A DNA stretch of 33,306 nucleotides from Prevotellaceae bacterium UBA5903. GTDB lineage: Bacteria; Bacteroidota; Bacteroidia; Bacteroidales; Bacteroidaceae. Shown one piece after another: positions 24,221 through 32,110 of the stretch. The DNA is taken from contig DJEH01000007.1 of assembly GCA_002431845.1 (NCBI GenBank), positions 1 to 33,306 of the forward strand, in the 5' to 3' direction. Within the stretch, counting starts at the first letter, position 1. Each line of letters starts with the position of its first letter. A program made the translations under genes and the position numbers. Under the pieces are notes generated by a model. It was not told the origin of the DNA and did not search any database. It was given only the letters and a program-made list of their open reading frames with translations.

Positions 24221-26095
24221 ATGAAACTAAATTCAATAAAAATGGTCATGGGTGGAATGCTAGGAGCTTCAATGCTCCTTGGCATTCATTCATGCTCAGA
24301 TGATCATTACGATATAAAAGACGGAGCTGCGAGCGCAAGAAACACTATTTGGCAAAACATACAAGCCAATGATAAGCTTGACTCGTTGTCTATGATTTTA
24401 AGTCGTACCAGAGTGTATACCAAGGAAGAGGACAAGAAACGTACGCTCACTTATGCAGAGCTACTTAATGAACCTCAATCTTTCACTTTCTGGGCACCAA
24501 AGGATGGCACCTACAATGCCAAGCAATTTCTTGATCGTTTAGACCAAGCAGCATCTTTAAGAAATGAGGCTGCCGCAAAAACGGGAACAGAAGCAGATAA
24601 GCTTATTGAACAAGCTGATAAAATTGAGTATAACGTAGGTTTGCAATTTGCGCAAAACCATATGGCACGTTTCAATTATGAAGGAAACACTACAACGACC
24701 GAATTACGTTTGTTCAATGGCAAGCTTGTTTCATATGTTCCTTCTGTTACGTTCAATGGTGTAAACATTGATACAGACATGCCTAACATCCCTTCTTCGA
24801 ATGGTGTTATCCATGTTATAGACAACTTATCACCTTTCTCATTCAATATTTACGACTATTTAGGTGAGCATTCAGATAAGTTGAGCAATGTTTATGACAT
24901 CATCATGGCTCAAGATACGCTTATCTTCCAACCTAATCAAAGTACACAGGGTAGCATGAACTCTCAAGGTCAGATGGTATATGTAGACTCTGTATATTCA
25001 CGTCAAAATACATTATTGGATAAGTGCGGTGCGCAGGTACGTAATGAAGACAGTTTATATGTAGCTGTTATTCCTACAGACCCTGCATGGGCAGAGGCTT
25101 CGGCAAAGGTTGCCAAGTTGTTTAATTACGCCTCTTACTATAAGTACGATTATAATGGTGGTCAATCGCCCTCACAAGCATTCCCAACTCGTTTCCCAAC
25201 AAAGGGTACATATAATAGCGACTCTTTGAAGAACTACAATGTTAATCAAGCTTTGATTACAAGTATGTTCTTTACGGTAACAAACTTTACAGGCGATTTT
25301 AAGCGTAATCAACCTCAAGAAATTGCAAATTATGCAATGCATGCCGATTCGTTAGTATCAACCAATGGTAAGATTTACTACAATCCTAACAAGGGTGGTA
25401 TAAATCCATTGTTCGGCGATGGCACCTACGATAATGCTTCAAATGGTATTATATTCCCACTTTCTTCGTACAACTATAATCCTTCAAACTGGTTGATGTC
25501 AGACAACGTGCTCGACATGAATAGCGAAGGAAATGTAGGTAACTGCTATGCTGGTGGTACTCCAAGTAAGGGTGAATATGTATATCTCACAGAGGGTGAT
25601 AATCTCAATGATACCATTGACGTTTCTTCGTTAGAGAGAAAAGCATATCGTTACTTTGCAGGTAACCGTAATACAGCTCTAAATATCTTCTTCCCCTTGC
25701 GCAATGTGTTTAGCGGCAAGTATCGCATTCGTGCGTTGATTCTTCCTAATCGTGTTAATCTTAACAATCGTTGGATGGAAGAGGATGCAGAAGGTCATGA
25801 AACAGAGATTATGCAAAACACCAAGTTCTTTGCAAAAGTATTTGATGATGAAGGTAATGCCATAGGTTCACAATCAAACGACATTGTAGTAGATGATACC
25901 AAACCCGGTATTTACACATTGTTCGATGGAATTGAAATTCCCAAGTGCTACTACAATTTACCTACGGGTGTAAGTAATTGCTTCCCTTTGCTTCAATTAT
26001 CTATCCCTAACAACAACACTTATCAACCACAACGCCGTAAATTTGGTCCGGCATTGAGTATTGTTAAGTTGTATGTTGAACCAGTTCGTGAATAA
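24221..26095 (+). CDS. FAS1 surface lipoprotein C with C-terminal beta-sandwich
   Basis: A 624-residue lipoprotein. The signal peptide MKLNSIKMVMGGMLGASMLL ends at Cys25, followed by SDDHYD, nearly the same export tag as lipoprotein A. A FAS1 domain spans about 33-205 (NTIWQNIQANDKLDSLSMIL, FTFWAPKDG, NGVIHVIDNL). A second, weaker one follows (LYVAVIPTDPAW). The C-terminal part (about 497-624; GKYRIRALILP and LSIVKLYVEPV) matches the beta-sandwich layout of lipoprotein B, so B and C are probably diverged paralogues. An in-frame ATG at 24194 overlaps the stop of gene B by one base and would add nine residues by translational coupling. I prefer 24221 because it gives a normal-length lipoprotein signal. 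Confidence 0.8.
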   Translation: MKLNSIKMVMGGMLGASMLLGIHSCSDDHYDIKDGAASARNTIWQNIQANDKLDSLSMILSRTRVYTKEEDKKRTLTYAELLNEPQSFTFWAPKDGTYNAKQFLDRLDQAASLRNEAAAKTGTEADKLIEQADKIEYNVGLQFAQNHMARFNYEGNTTTTELRLFNGKLVSYVPSVTFNGVNIDTDMPNIPSSNGVIHVIDNLSPFSFNIYDYLGEHSDKLSNVYDIIMAQDTLIFQPNQSTQGSMNSQGQMVYVDSVYSRQNTLLDKCGAQVRNEDSLYVAVIPTDPAWAEASAKVAKLFNYASYYKYDYNGGQSPSQAFPTRFPTKGTYNSDSLKNYNVNQALITSMFFTVTNFTGDFKRNQPQEIANYAMHADSLVSTNGKIYYNPNKGGINPLFGDGTYDNASNGIIFPLSSYNYNPSNWLMSDNVLDMNSEGNVGNCYAGGTPSKGEYVYLTEGDNLNDTIDVSSLERKAYRYFAGNRNTALNIFFPLRNVFSGKYRIRALILPNRVNLNNRWMEEDAEGHETEIMQNTKFFAKVFDDEGNAIGSQSNDIVVDDTKPGIYTLFDGIEIPKCYYNLPTGVSNCFPLLQLSIPNNNTYQPQRRKFGPALSIVKLYVEPVRE

Positions 26096-26107
26096 AGCAT
26101 CAAGTTT

Positions 26108-26148
26108 CAAGGTGTAATGTGCTTTATTAAGCAAAGCACATTCCCTTG
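26108..26148 (+). promoter_or_regulatory. Intercistronic hairpin before SusC2
   Basis: AATGTGCTTT (26116-26125) pairs perfectly with AAAGCACATT (26133-26142) around a 7-base loop. CAAGG/CCTTG (26108-26112 with 26144-26148) extends it across a small interior loop. No T-run follows immediately. It lies 32 bases before the SusC2 ATG and may be an RNA processing or stability element dividing the block into two modules. Confidence 0.5.
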
Positions 26149-26179
26149 ATTCCTTATTTCAACTTTAATATTGCAGATA

Positions 26180-29100
26180 ATGAATAACAATAAGAAAATA
26201 CACTTGATGCAGGGTACACTCAGAGCAGGAGTATGTATTTTCATGCTTTCTGGAGCCTGTGTACTCTCGGCTCAGGAACCCAAACATGCACCAGCACCTT
26301 TTGCTAAAACACAAGTTGCAAAGCAAAAGGGACCTAAGTATGAGATGAAAGAAATCTCTGGTTTTGTGTACGATGGTGCAACAAAGCAACCTCTTTCAGG
26401 TGTACAAGTTCAATCTTTGAACAATCGCTACTACACAGCGATGACAGATGACAATGGTCGTTACACCATTCGTGTTCCAAAGTTTGTAGACGTTCTCTAC
26501 TTTGTAGTAAAAGATTCTGAATACAACCCTGCACAGTTGGCAATTAAGGGCGCAGACCATCAGAATGTATACTTAACAAGTGGCATGAATGCCGATTTCT
26601 ACACAGATGGAACAAGTTTGAACAACAACCAATCTATGTTGGTAGATGAACCCAACTCACTCACTATTGAAAATGAAATGGAGAAGAAACTATCAGGTGC
26701 TCTCCGCATTATCAATCGTGGTGGTATGCCAGCACAAGGTGCAGCCATGTTCATGAATGGTATAAGTTCATTGAATAGTAGTGCACAGCCATTGGTTATT
26801 GTTGATGGTGTGATACTCGATATGCAATACGATCGTACCTCTCTCCACCAAGGTTTTGTGAACAACCTCTTCAATATCATTGATCCTGATGATATTGAGA
26901 GTGTTCAAACACTCAAGAATGGAACTTCTTTGTATGGTGCAAAGGGTGCAAATGGCGTATTGCTCATTACTACCCGTCGTGGTAAGAGCATGGCTACTCG
27001 TATCAACTTCCGTGCTTATGGTGGTTTTGAGACAGCTCCAGAGCGCATCAAGATGATGAATGCAAGCCAGTATCGCAACTATTTCTCTGAATTGTTAGGT
27101 ACACAGTTGGATATAGATAATGTAAGTAGTTCAAAGAGCATTCCTTTCTTGAACGAAGATAAAAACTATTTCTACTATCCTCTTTATCACAACGAAACAG
27201 ACTGGCAAAAGGATCTTTACCATGACACATTCACTCAAAACTATAAAGTTAGTGTAGATGGTGGTGATGATGTGGCAATGTATCATTTGTCATTAGGCTA
27301 TTCTCAAGCTGATGCAACAGCACGTGACAATGATTTTAATCGTTTGAGCATACGTTTCAACACAGACGTAAATATGTTCAAAAACTTTGTTACGGGCATG
27401 GACTTCTCGTACGTTCGTAATGCATACAACTTGCGTGACAATGGGTGGGCCGAAAGCTATGAGCGTCGCAATATCTCTTCACCTAATGTATTAGGTTTGT
27501 TACAGACACCATTCATCAGTCCTTATGCATATTACACACACTATGATGCTGAAACAGACAAGTTAGGTCTTATCCATTCAGACAAGGTATATGCAGGTAA
27601 GACCTATAGTGATGTAAATAGTCCATTCACATTTGCTAATGGCTATGGATTTACAGGTCTTGCCAATCCATATTGGATTTTGGAGAATGGTGAGGGTGAT
27701 AACAAAAACTCACAAGAGCAAACTCAGTTCAACTTGAACATCTCCCCCAATTACAAGGTTAATAAATATCTAACCATTAAGGATCGCTTCAGCTACAACC
27801 TTAATCGTAGCAACGAAAAGTACTACTTGCCAAAGTATGGTACTCCAGCAAAGTCTGTCGAGGGTTTGGGTAGTGTAACAAGTATCGTAAGTACTCAGTT
27901 TGCTAAAGAAACAACCTTGTTCAACGATTTCAGCGTTGATTGGCATCGCAATTTTGCTGCGCACGATTTGCGTGTGGTTGGTGGCTTCCGCTATGGTTCG
28001 TACTCTTATAGCGAGAGCGACATCACAGGTTATAACAACGACCAGGATAAGATGCCTAACATGGCTTATTCATTGCAGTATAAGAACTATGGTGGTGCCA
28101 ACGACAATTGGAACAACCTTTCTTATTACTTAAATGTAGGTTATAACTACAAGAATAAGTATTTTATTGATGCAGTAGCGTCAATGGATGCTTCTTCACG
28201 TTTTGGTAAGGAAGCAGACCAAGGCATAAAGATTGCAGGTGTAGCATGGGGCTTATTCCCATCAGTACAAGCAGGTTGGGTAATGTCTTCAGAAAAGTGG
28301 TTCAAGGTTAAGGGTATCAATTATTTGAAGCTTACAGGTGGTTATGGCATAAGTGGTAACGATAATATCGACTACTATGCAACTCGTACCTACTTCGCAA
28401 ACGAACAGTTCCTTGACAAGGCTACTTCATTGGTATTGTCGAACATTCAAAATCCAAAGTTACAATGGGAAACAACCAAGCGTTATAACATTGGTCTTCA
28501 AGCAAGTATGCTAAACAACCGATTGAATTTGGGTGTTGAATACTACAATGCAAAGACCGATCATTTGCTTGTTCGCAAATCAGTGAGCGATATCACAGGT
28601 TTGGCTACAATGTGGTCAAATGATGGTTCGTTGAAGAACCAAGGTGTAGACATTAGCGTTAATGCCATGTTGGTTCAACACAAAAATTGGCGTTGGCAAG
28701 CAGGTTTCACCATTGGTCATTACAAGAACGAAATCACTTCGTTGCCTTCATCAACCAACAATATCATCAAGACCTATGCTCTTAATGCAGATGGCACACG
28801 CAATGAGGCAAGTTTGAAGACAATTAATGGTTATACTTCTTCAATCTATGGCGAGAACAATATCTTAACAGCAGTAGGACATGCAGCAGGTGTGTTCTAT
28901 GGTTATAAAACAGCAGGTGTGTTCTCAACAGATGCCGAAGCAAAGGCAGCAGGTAAGGATGGTAACTATTTACACTATCCAACTGGTATCTCTGAAAATC
29001 CTTCACGCGATTTCAAGGCTGGTGATGTTCACTTTGTAGATCAAAATGGTGATGGATGGATTAATGAAGCAGATAAGGTAGTCATTGGCGATCCTAATCC

Positions 29101-29596
29101 AGACATTTATGGTAACATCTATACATCATTGAGTTGGAAAGGTTTGAAACTTGATGTAAACTTGAAGTACTCTTTGGGCAACGATGTTTATAACTATCAA
29201 CGTTCGCAACTTGAGTCGCTCAATTCAAACTGGAACCAAACAACAGCTGCTGTAAATCGTTGGCGTTACGAAGGTCAAAAAACAGACATTCCTCGTGCTA
29301 TGGACACAGGCAGCGACCAATGGGTAAACAACGAACGTTTCTCAGATCGTTGGATTGAAGATGGCTCATATCTAAAGATTAAGAACATACGTCTCACCTA
29401 TAAGATACCTGTAAACCTCAGTTGGTTGTTAGGTCTTTCTGTATGGGGTGAATGCAACAATGTATACACAATAACCAAGTATACAGGTTCTGATCCAGAG
29501 TTCTCTGCAGGAAATGGCGTCCTTTATCAGGGCATCGATGCAGGTTATTTGCCTTCAAGTCGTAACTTTAACCTCGGTGTGACTATAAACCTATAA
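26180..29596 (+). CDS. SusC/RagA-family TonB-dependent transporter 2
   Basis: A 1138-residue outer membrane transporter. The signal peptide ends near LSA (about residue 31), followed by a 25-residue Pro/Lys/Ala-rich linker. A carboxypeptidase-regulatory-like domain covers about 57-125 (ISGFVYDGATKQPLSGVQVQ, DDNGRYTI). The plug has GGMPAQGAAMFMNGISSLNSSAQPLVIVDG and LKNGTSLYGAKGANGVLLITTRRG. The late barrel motif is GDVHFVDQNGDGWINEADKVVIGDPNPD. It is clearly related to SusC1 but strongly diverged, with a different N-terminal extension, so a different ligand is plausible. A TTG at 26171 opens the frame three codons earlier; the ATG at 26180 is the likely start. SusD2 follows. Confidence 0.95.
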   Translation: MNNNKKIHLMQGTLRAGVCIFMLSGACVLSAQEPKHAPAPFAKTQVAKQKGPKYEMKEISGFVYDGATKQPLSGVQVQSLNNRYYTAMTDDNGRYTIRVPKFVDVLYFVVKDSEYNPAQLAIKGADHQNVYLTSGMNADFYTDGTSLNNNQSMLVDEPNSLTIENEMEKKLSGALRIINRGGMPAQGAAMFMNGISSLNSSAQPLVIVDGVILDMQYDRTSLHQGFVNNLFNIIDPDDIESVQTLKNGTSLYGAKGANGVLLITTRRGKSMATRINFRAYGGFETAPERIKMMNASQYRNYFSELLGTQLDIDNVSSSKSIPFLNEDKNYFYYPLYHNETDWQKDLYHDTFTQNYKVSVDGGDDVAMYHLSLGYSQADATARDNDFNRLSIRFNTDVNMFKNFVTGMDFSYVRNAYNLRDNGWAESYERRNISSPNVLGLLQTPFISPYAYYTHYDAETDKLGLIHSDKVYAGKTYSDVNSPFTFANGYGFTGLANPYWILENGEGDNKNSQEQTQFNLNISPNYKVNKYLTIKDRFSYNLNRSNEKYYLPKYGTPAKSVEGLGSVTSIVSTQFAKETTLFNDFSVDWHRNFAAHDLRVVGGFRYGSYSYSESDITGYNNDQDKMPNMAYSLQYKNYGGANDNWNNLSYYLNVGYNYKNKYFIDAVASMDASSRFGKEADQGIKIAGVAWGLFPSVQAGWVMSSEKWFKVKGINYLKLTGGYGISGNDNIDYYATRTYFANEQFLDKATSLVLSNIQNPKLQWETTKRYNIGLQASMLNNRLNLGVEYYNAKTDHLLVRKSVSDITGLATMWSNDGSLKNQGVDISVNAMLVQHKNWRWQAGFTIGHYKNEITSLPSSTNNIIKTYALNADGTRNEASLKTINGYTSSIYGENNILTAVGHAAGVFYGYKTAGVFSTDAEAKAAGKDGNYLHYPTGISENPSRDFKAGDVHFVDQNGDGWINEADKVVIGDPNPDIYGNIYTSLSWKGLKLDVNLKYSLGNDVYNYQRSQLESLNSNWNQTTAAVNRWRYEGQKTDIPRAMDTGSDQWVNNERFSDRWIEDGSYLKIKNIRLTYKIPVNLSWLLGLSVWGECNNVYTITKYTGSDPEFSAGNGVLYQGIDAGYLPSSRNFNLGVTINL

Positions 29597-29600
29597 TCGT

Positions 29601-29680
29601 AAAAGAGAAGAGAGAGGGGAGTTTGAGAAAGTGCGAAACACACATTTCTCGCTTCTCAGCTCTCTGCTTTCAACTCTCCT
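29601..29680 (+). promoter_or_regulatory. SusC2-SusD2 gap: purine-rich then pyrimidine-rich tract
   Basis: Bases 29601-29638 are almost all purine and 29641-29680 almost all pyrimidine. GAGAAAGTG (29625-29633) pairs with CATTTCTC (29643-29650) with one bulge, and outer G/A and C/T tracts can pair in several registers. I infer an imperfect, slippery hairpin between the transporter genes; its role is unknown. Confidence 0.35.
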
Positions 29681-29692
29681 AATATAACAGCA

Positions 29693-31873
29693 ATGAAACA
29701 CAAATCGATTTTAAGTCTTCTTATCTTTCTCATGAGCTTTGGTGCTATCACCACATCTTGTGAGGATATGTTGACCCCTGATATGAATCGTTACTCAGAA
29801 AATTTCAGCGGTAAGGATACAGTGTATTTTTACTTAGGTATTTTGCGTAACGTACAGGATATGGTAGAGCAAAATCAGTTGCTTGGCGACTTGCGTAGCG
29901 ATTTGGTAACAACTACTTCTTATAGTAGTGATAGCGTTTCGCATATCATTTCGTTCGACAAAACAGACGAAGACGGCAGCAACGAACTTCTTAATCGCGC
30001 TGCATATTACAAGGTTATCAATCAATGTAACTTCTATTTGGCTAAGGTTGATACAAGCGTTGTAAAGAACAATATTTACTACATGAAGCGTGAATATGCG
30101 CAGGTAGTTGATATTCGCGCATGGGCATACTTACAATTGGTACAGACTTATGGCGAAGTTCCTTTCATCACTCAACCTGTAGACAATGCCAACACTGGTT
30201 GGGAAAAGTCAGCACCCAAGGTTAATGCCGATAACTTGCTTAATGTATTAAAGGATGATCTCGAAAAAGCCAAAGTTATTGAGCACACAATGGGTTATCC
30301 TCAATATGGTGAGTTCCAATCAGGTAATGACAATTTCAAGATCCAAAGTAAGTACCTTCGCTTCTATTCAGACATTATCTTAGGCGACCTTTATTTATTG
30401 CGTAGCAGTGGTAGAAGCGACTATGTTGAAGCTGCTAAAAACTACTATTACTTCTTGAAGGAAAGAGCTAAGTCTGGTATTGGTTTAGCCTTAGGTCGTG
30501 CAACTATTAATCGTGGAACTAATCCAAATGGTTCATATTGGTATAGTCCAAATGCAGATAGTTGGATTTCAAATGGTTTAGCTGCTACAACGCTAACTAA
30601 TGAGGACATCACACTCATTCCATCTGCAGCAAATAGCACTTTCGGTCGTGTACTTACACGCACTGCACAAATTTATGGCTTCGATCCTCACTCAACCAAC
30701 TCAACTAACACAGCTATTGGTTCAGAAACTTCAACTACTTCGGGTAGTGTTTCTTTGAGTGTAAACTACAAGTCGCGTCAGGTAGCTCCATCTGAAGCAT
30801 ATTTGAACTTGTGCCAAGCACAAAACTATTCATCTTCGACTATAACAAACAACGAAGCTATCAACATTGAGTATTACGAGGGTGCAGGTGATGCACGTGT
30901 AGCAGGTTCAGCTCCTTTCTTCCAAACCAAGGAAGGTAAGTACCGTTACATCACTAAGGATGCAATAGCAAAGAATGTTGGTCGTGGTGATTTAGCAAGT
31001 GGTGGTGTAGACTTCAAGCACTACAAGTCACTTTATCGTATGCGCCAAATCTTCTTGCGCTATGCTGAAGCAATCAATCGTGCAGGTTATCCACGTATGG
31101 CATTTGCAGTGCTTCGCAATGGTCTACAAGCAAGCCGCATTCCAGAGTTGAGAGATTCTATTTGCTATACTACTCAAGAGGTAGAAGGTAAGAAGCAAGT
31201 TCTTGCTCAAACCGTTTATTATGTAGATAGTCTTTCAAGCTATGATGCAGCAAACTATATCAATGTAGACGAGCAACGTCGTGCGCAAGCCGATCCAGAA
31301 TTTGGCTTGTATCTCGACTTTAGCTCAAGCAACTGGGCTACTTATGGTATTCATGAATACGGATGTGGTTCAATTACTTCGCTTGATAGTCTTTTCAGCT
31401 ATGAATATGCTGTAGCAAAGCGTATTGCTGAAGAGTCAAAGCGTGTTGCTAATGGCCAATTAACAGCAAGTGCCAAACGTTCTATCAGAGCATTGCTTCA
31501 CCCTAAAGCCGATGGTGATGGCGAAACTACAGAACCTTCAGAACCAGTAGAGGTTGTAGATACAATTGCGGTTGATGCCCCAGAGCCTGCAGCAGTTGAT
31601 GAAAATGAGGTAAACGCGGTAGAGTCAATCATTTGTGATGAATGTGCACTCGAAACTGCATACGAAGGTTCACGTATGTTCGACCTCATTCGTTTTGCTC
31701 GCCACATGAACTTCGGTATTTCTTCAGATTATGGTACACGTTGGTTAGCATGGAAGATAGCTCGTCGTGATGAACAACTTGCTCCATACGAAGAACCAAA
31801 TGTATATAGCACCAAACTATATAACCTCTTGTTAAATCCCAAGAATTGGTATATAGTAAATCCTGTATATTAA
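29693..31873 (+). CDS. SusD/RagB-family surface lipoprotein 2 with acidic insert
   Basis: A 726-residue SusD-like lipoprotein, partner of SusC2. The lipobox ends at Cys23 (TTSC), followed by EDMLTPDMNRY. Helical-repeat segments include YMKREYAQVVDIRAWAYLQLVQTYGEVPF (about 130-158) and RMRQIFLRYAEAINRAG (about 449-465). The conserved C-terminal element is ALETAYEGSRMFDLIRFARH (652-671). Just before it, residues about 604-645 form an acidic, Pro/Glu/Val/Thr-rich low-complexity insert not normally present in the family, which also explains the length. It ends the block and is followed by a strong terminator 26 bases after the stop. Confidence 0.93.
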   Translation: MKHKSILSLLIFLMSFGAITTSCEDMLTPDMNRYSENFSGKDTVYFYLGILRNVQDMVEQNQLLGDLRSDLVTTTSYSSDSVSHIISFDKTDEDGSNELLNRAAYYKVINQCNFYLAKVDTSVVKNNIYYMKREYAQVVDIRAWAYLQLVQTYGEVPFITQPVDNANTGWEKSAPKVNADNLLNVLKDDLEKAKVIEHTMGYPQYGEFQSGNDNFKIQSKYLRFYSDIILGDLYLLRSSGRSDYVEAAKNYYYFLKERAKSGIGLALGRATINRGTNPNGSYWYSPNADSWISNGLAATTLTNEDITLIPSAANSTFGRVLTRTAQIYGFDPHSTNSTNTAIGSETSTTSGSVSLSVNYKSRQVAPSEAYLNLCQAQNYSSSTITNNEAINIEYYEGAGDARVAGSAPFFQTKEGKYRYITKDAIAKNVGRGDLASGGVDFKHYKSLYRMRQIFLRYAEAINRAGYPRMAFAVLRNGLQASRIPELRDSICYTTQEVEGKKQVLAQTVYYVDSLSSYDAANYINVDEQRRAQADPEFGLYLDFSSSNWATYGIHEYGCGSITSLDSLFSYEYAVAKRIAEESKRVANGQLTASAKRSIRALLHPKADGDGETTEPSEPVEVVDTIAVDAPEPAAVDENEVNAVESIICDECALETAYEGSRMFDLIRFARHMNFGISSDYGTRWLAWKIARRDEQLAPYEEPNVYSTKLYNLLLNPKNWYIVNPVY

Positions 31874-31899
31874 TCTGATTTAATCTCTCATTTATATTT

Positions 31900-31937
31900 A
31901 AGAGCACGTAGGCTACAATGCCTACGTGCTCTTTTTT
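31900..31937 (+). terminator. Strong Rho-independent terminator closing the SusCD/FAS1 block
   Basis: Bases 31900-31913 and 31920-31933 form a perfect 14-bp GC-containing stem (core AGAGCACGTAGGC) with a 6-base loop. The T-run continues to 31937. This fixes the 3' end of the seven-gene block. Confidence 0.92.
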
Positions 31938-32049
31938 CTGTACGTGCTTGTATGCATAGTAAGCTTAAGGAAAACAAAGCCTTTTTATCATTTTAACATA
32001 GCAAATACGTTCTTTAGTAAGTATAAAATGATTATTTATGCTCATTTCT

Positions 32050-32080
32050 TTTGTTGTTGTGCAATAATATCGTACATTTG
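32050..32080 (+). promoter_or_regulatory. Promoter of the FadL/OmpP1-like gene
   Basis: TTTG at 32050-32053 and TACATTTG at 32073-32080 match both Bacteroidetes boxes exactly with a 19-base spacer. The start would be near 32087, about 24 bases before the ATG at 32111. Confidence 0.75.
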
Positions 32081-32110
32081 CCGCCGTTTAGAACAATAAA
32101 TAAGAAAATA

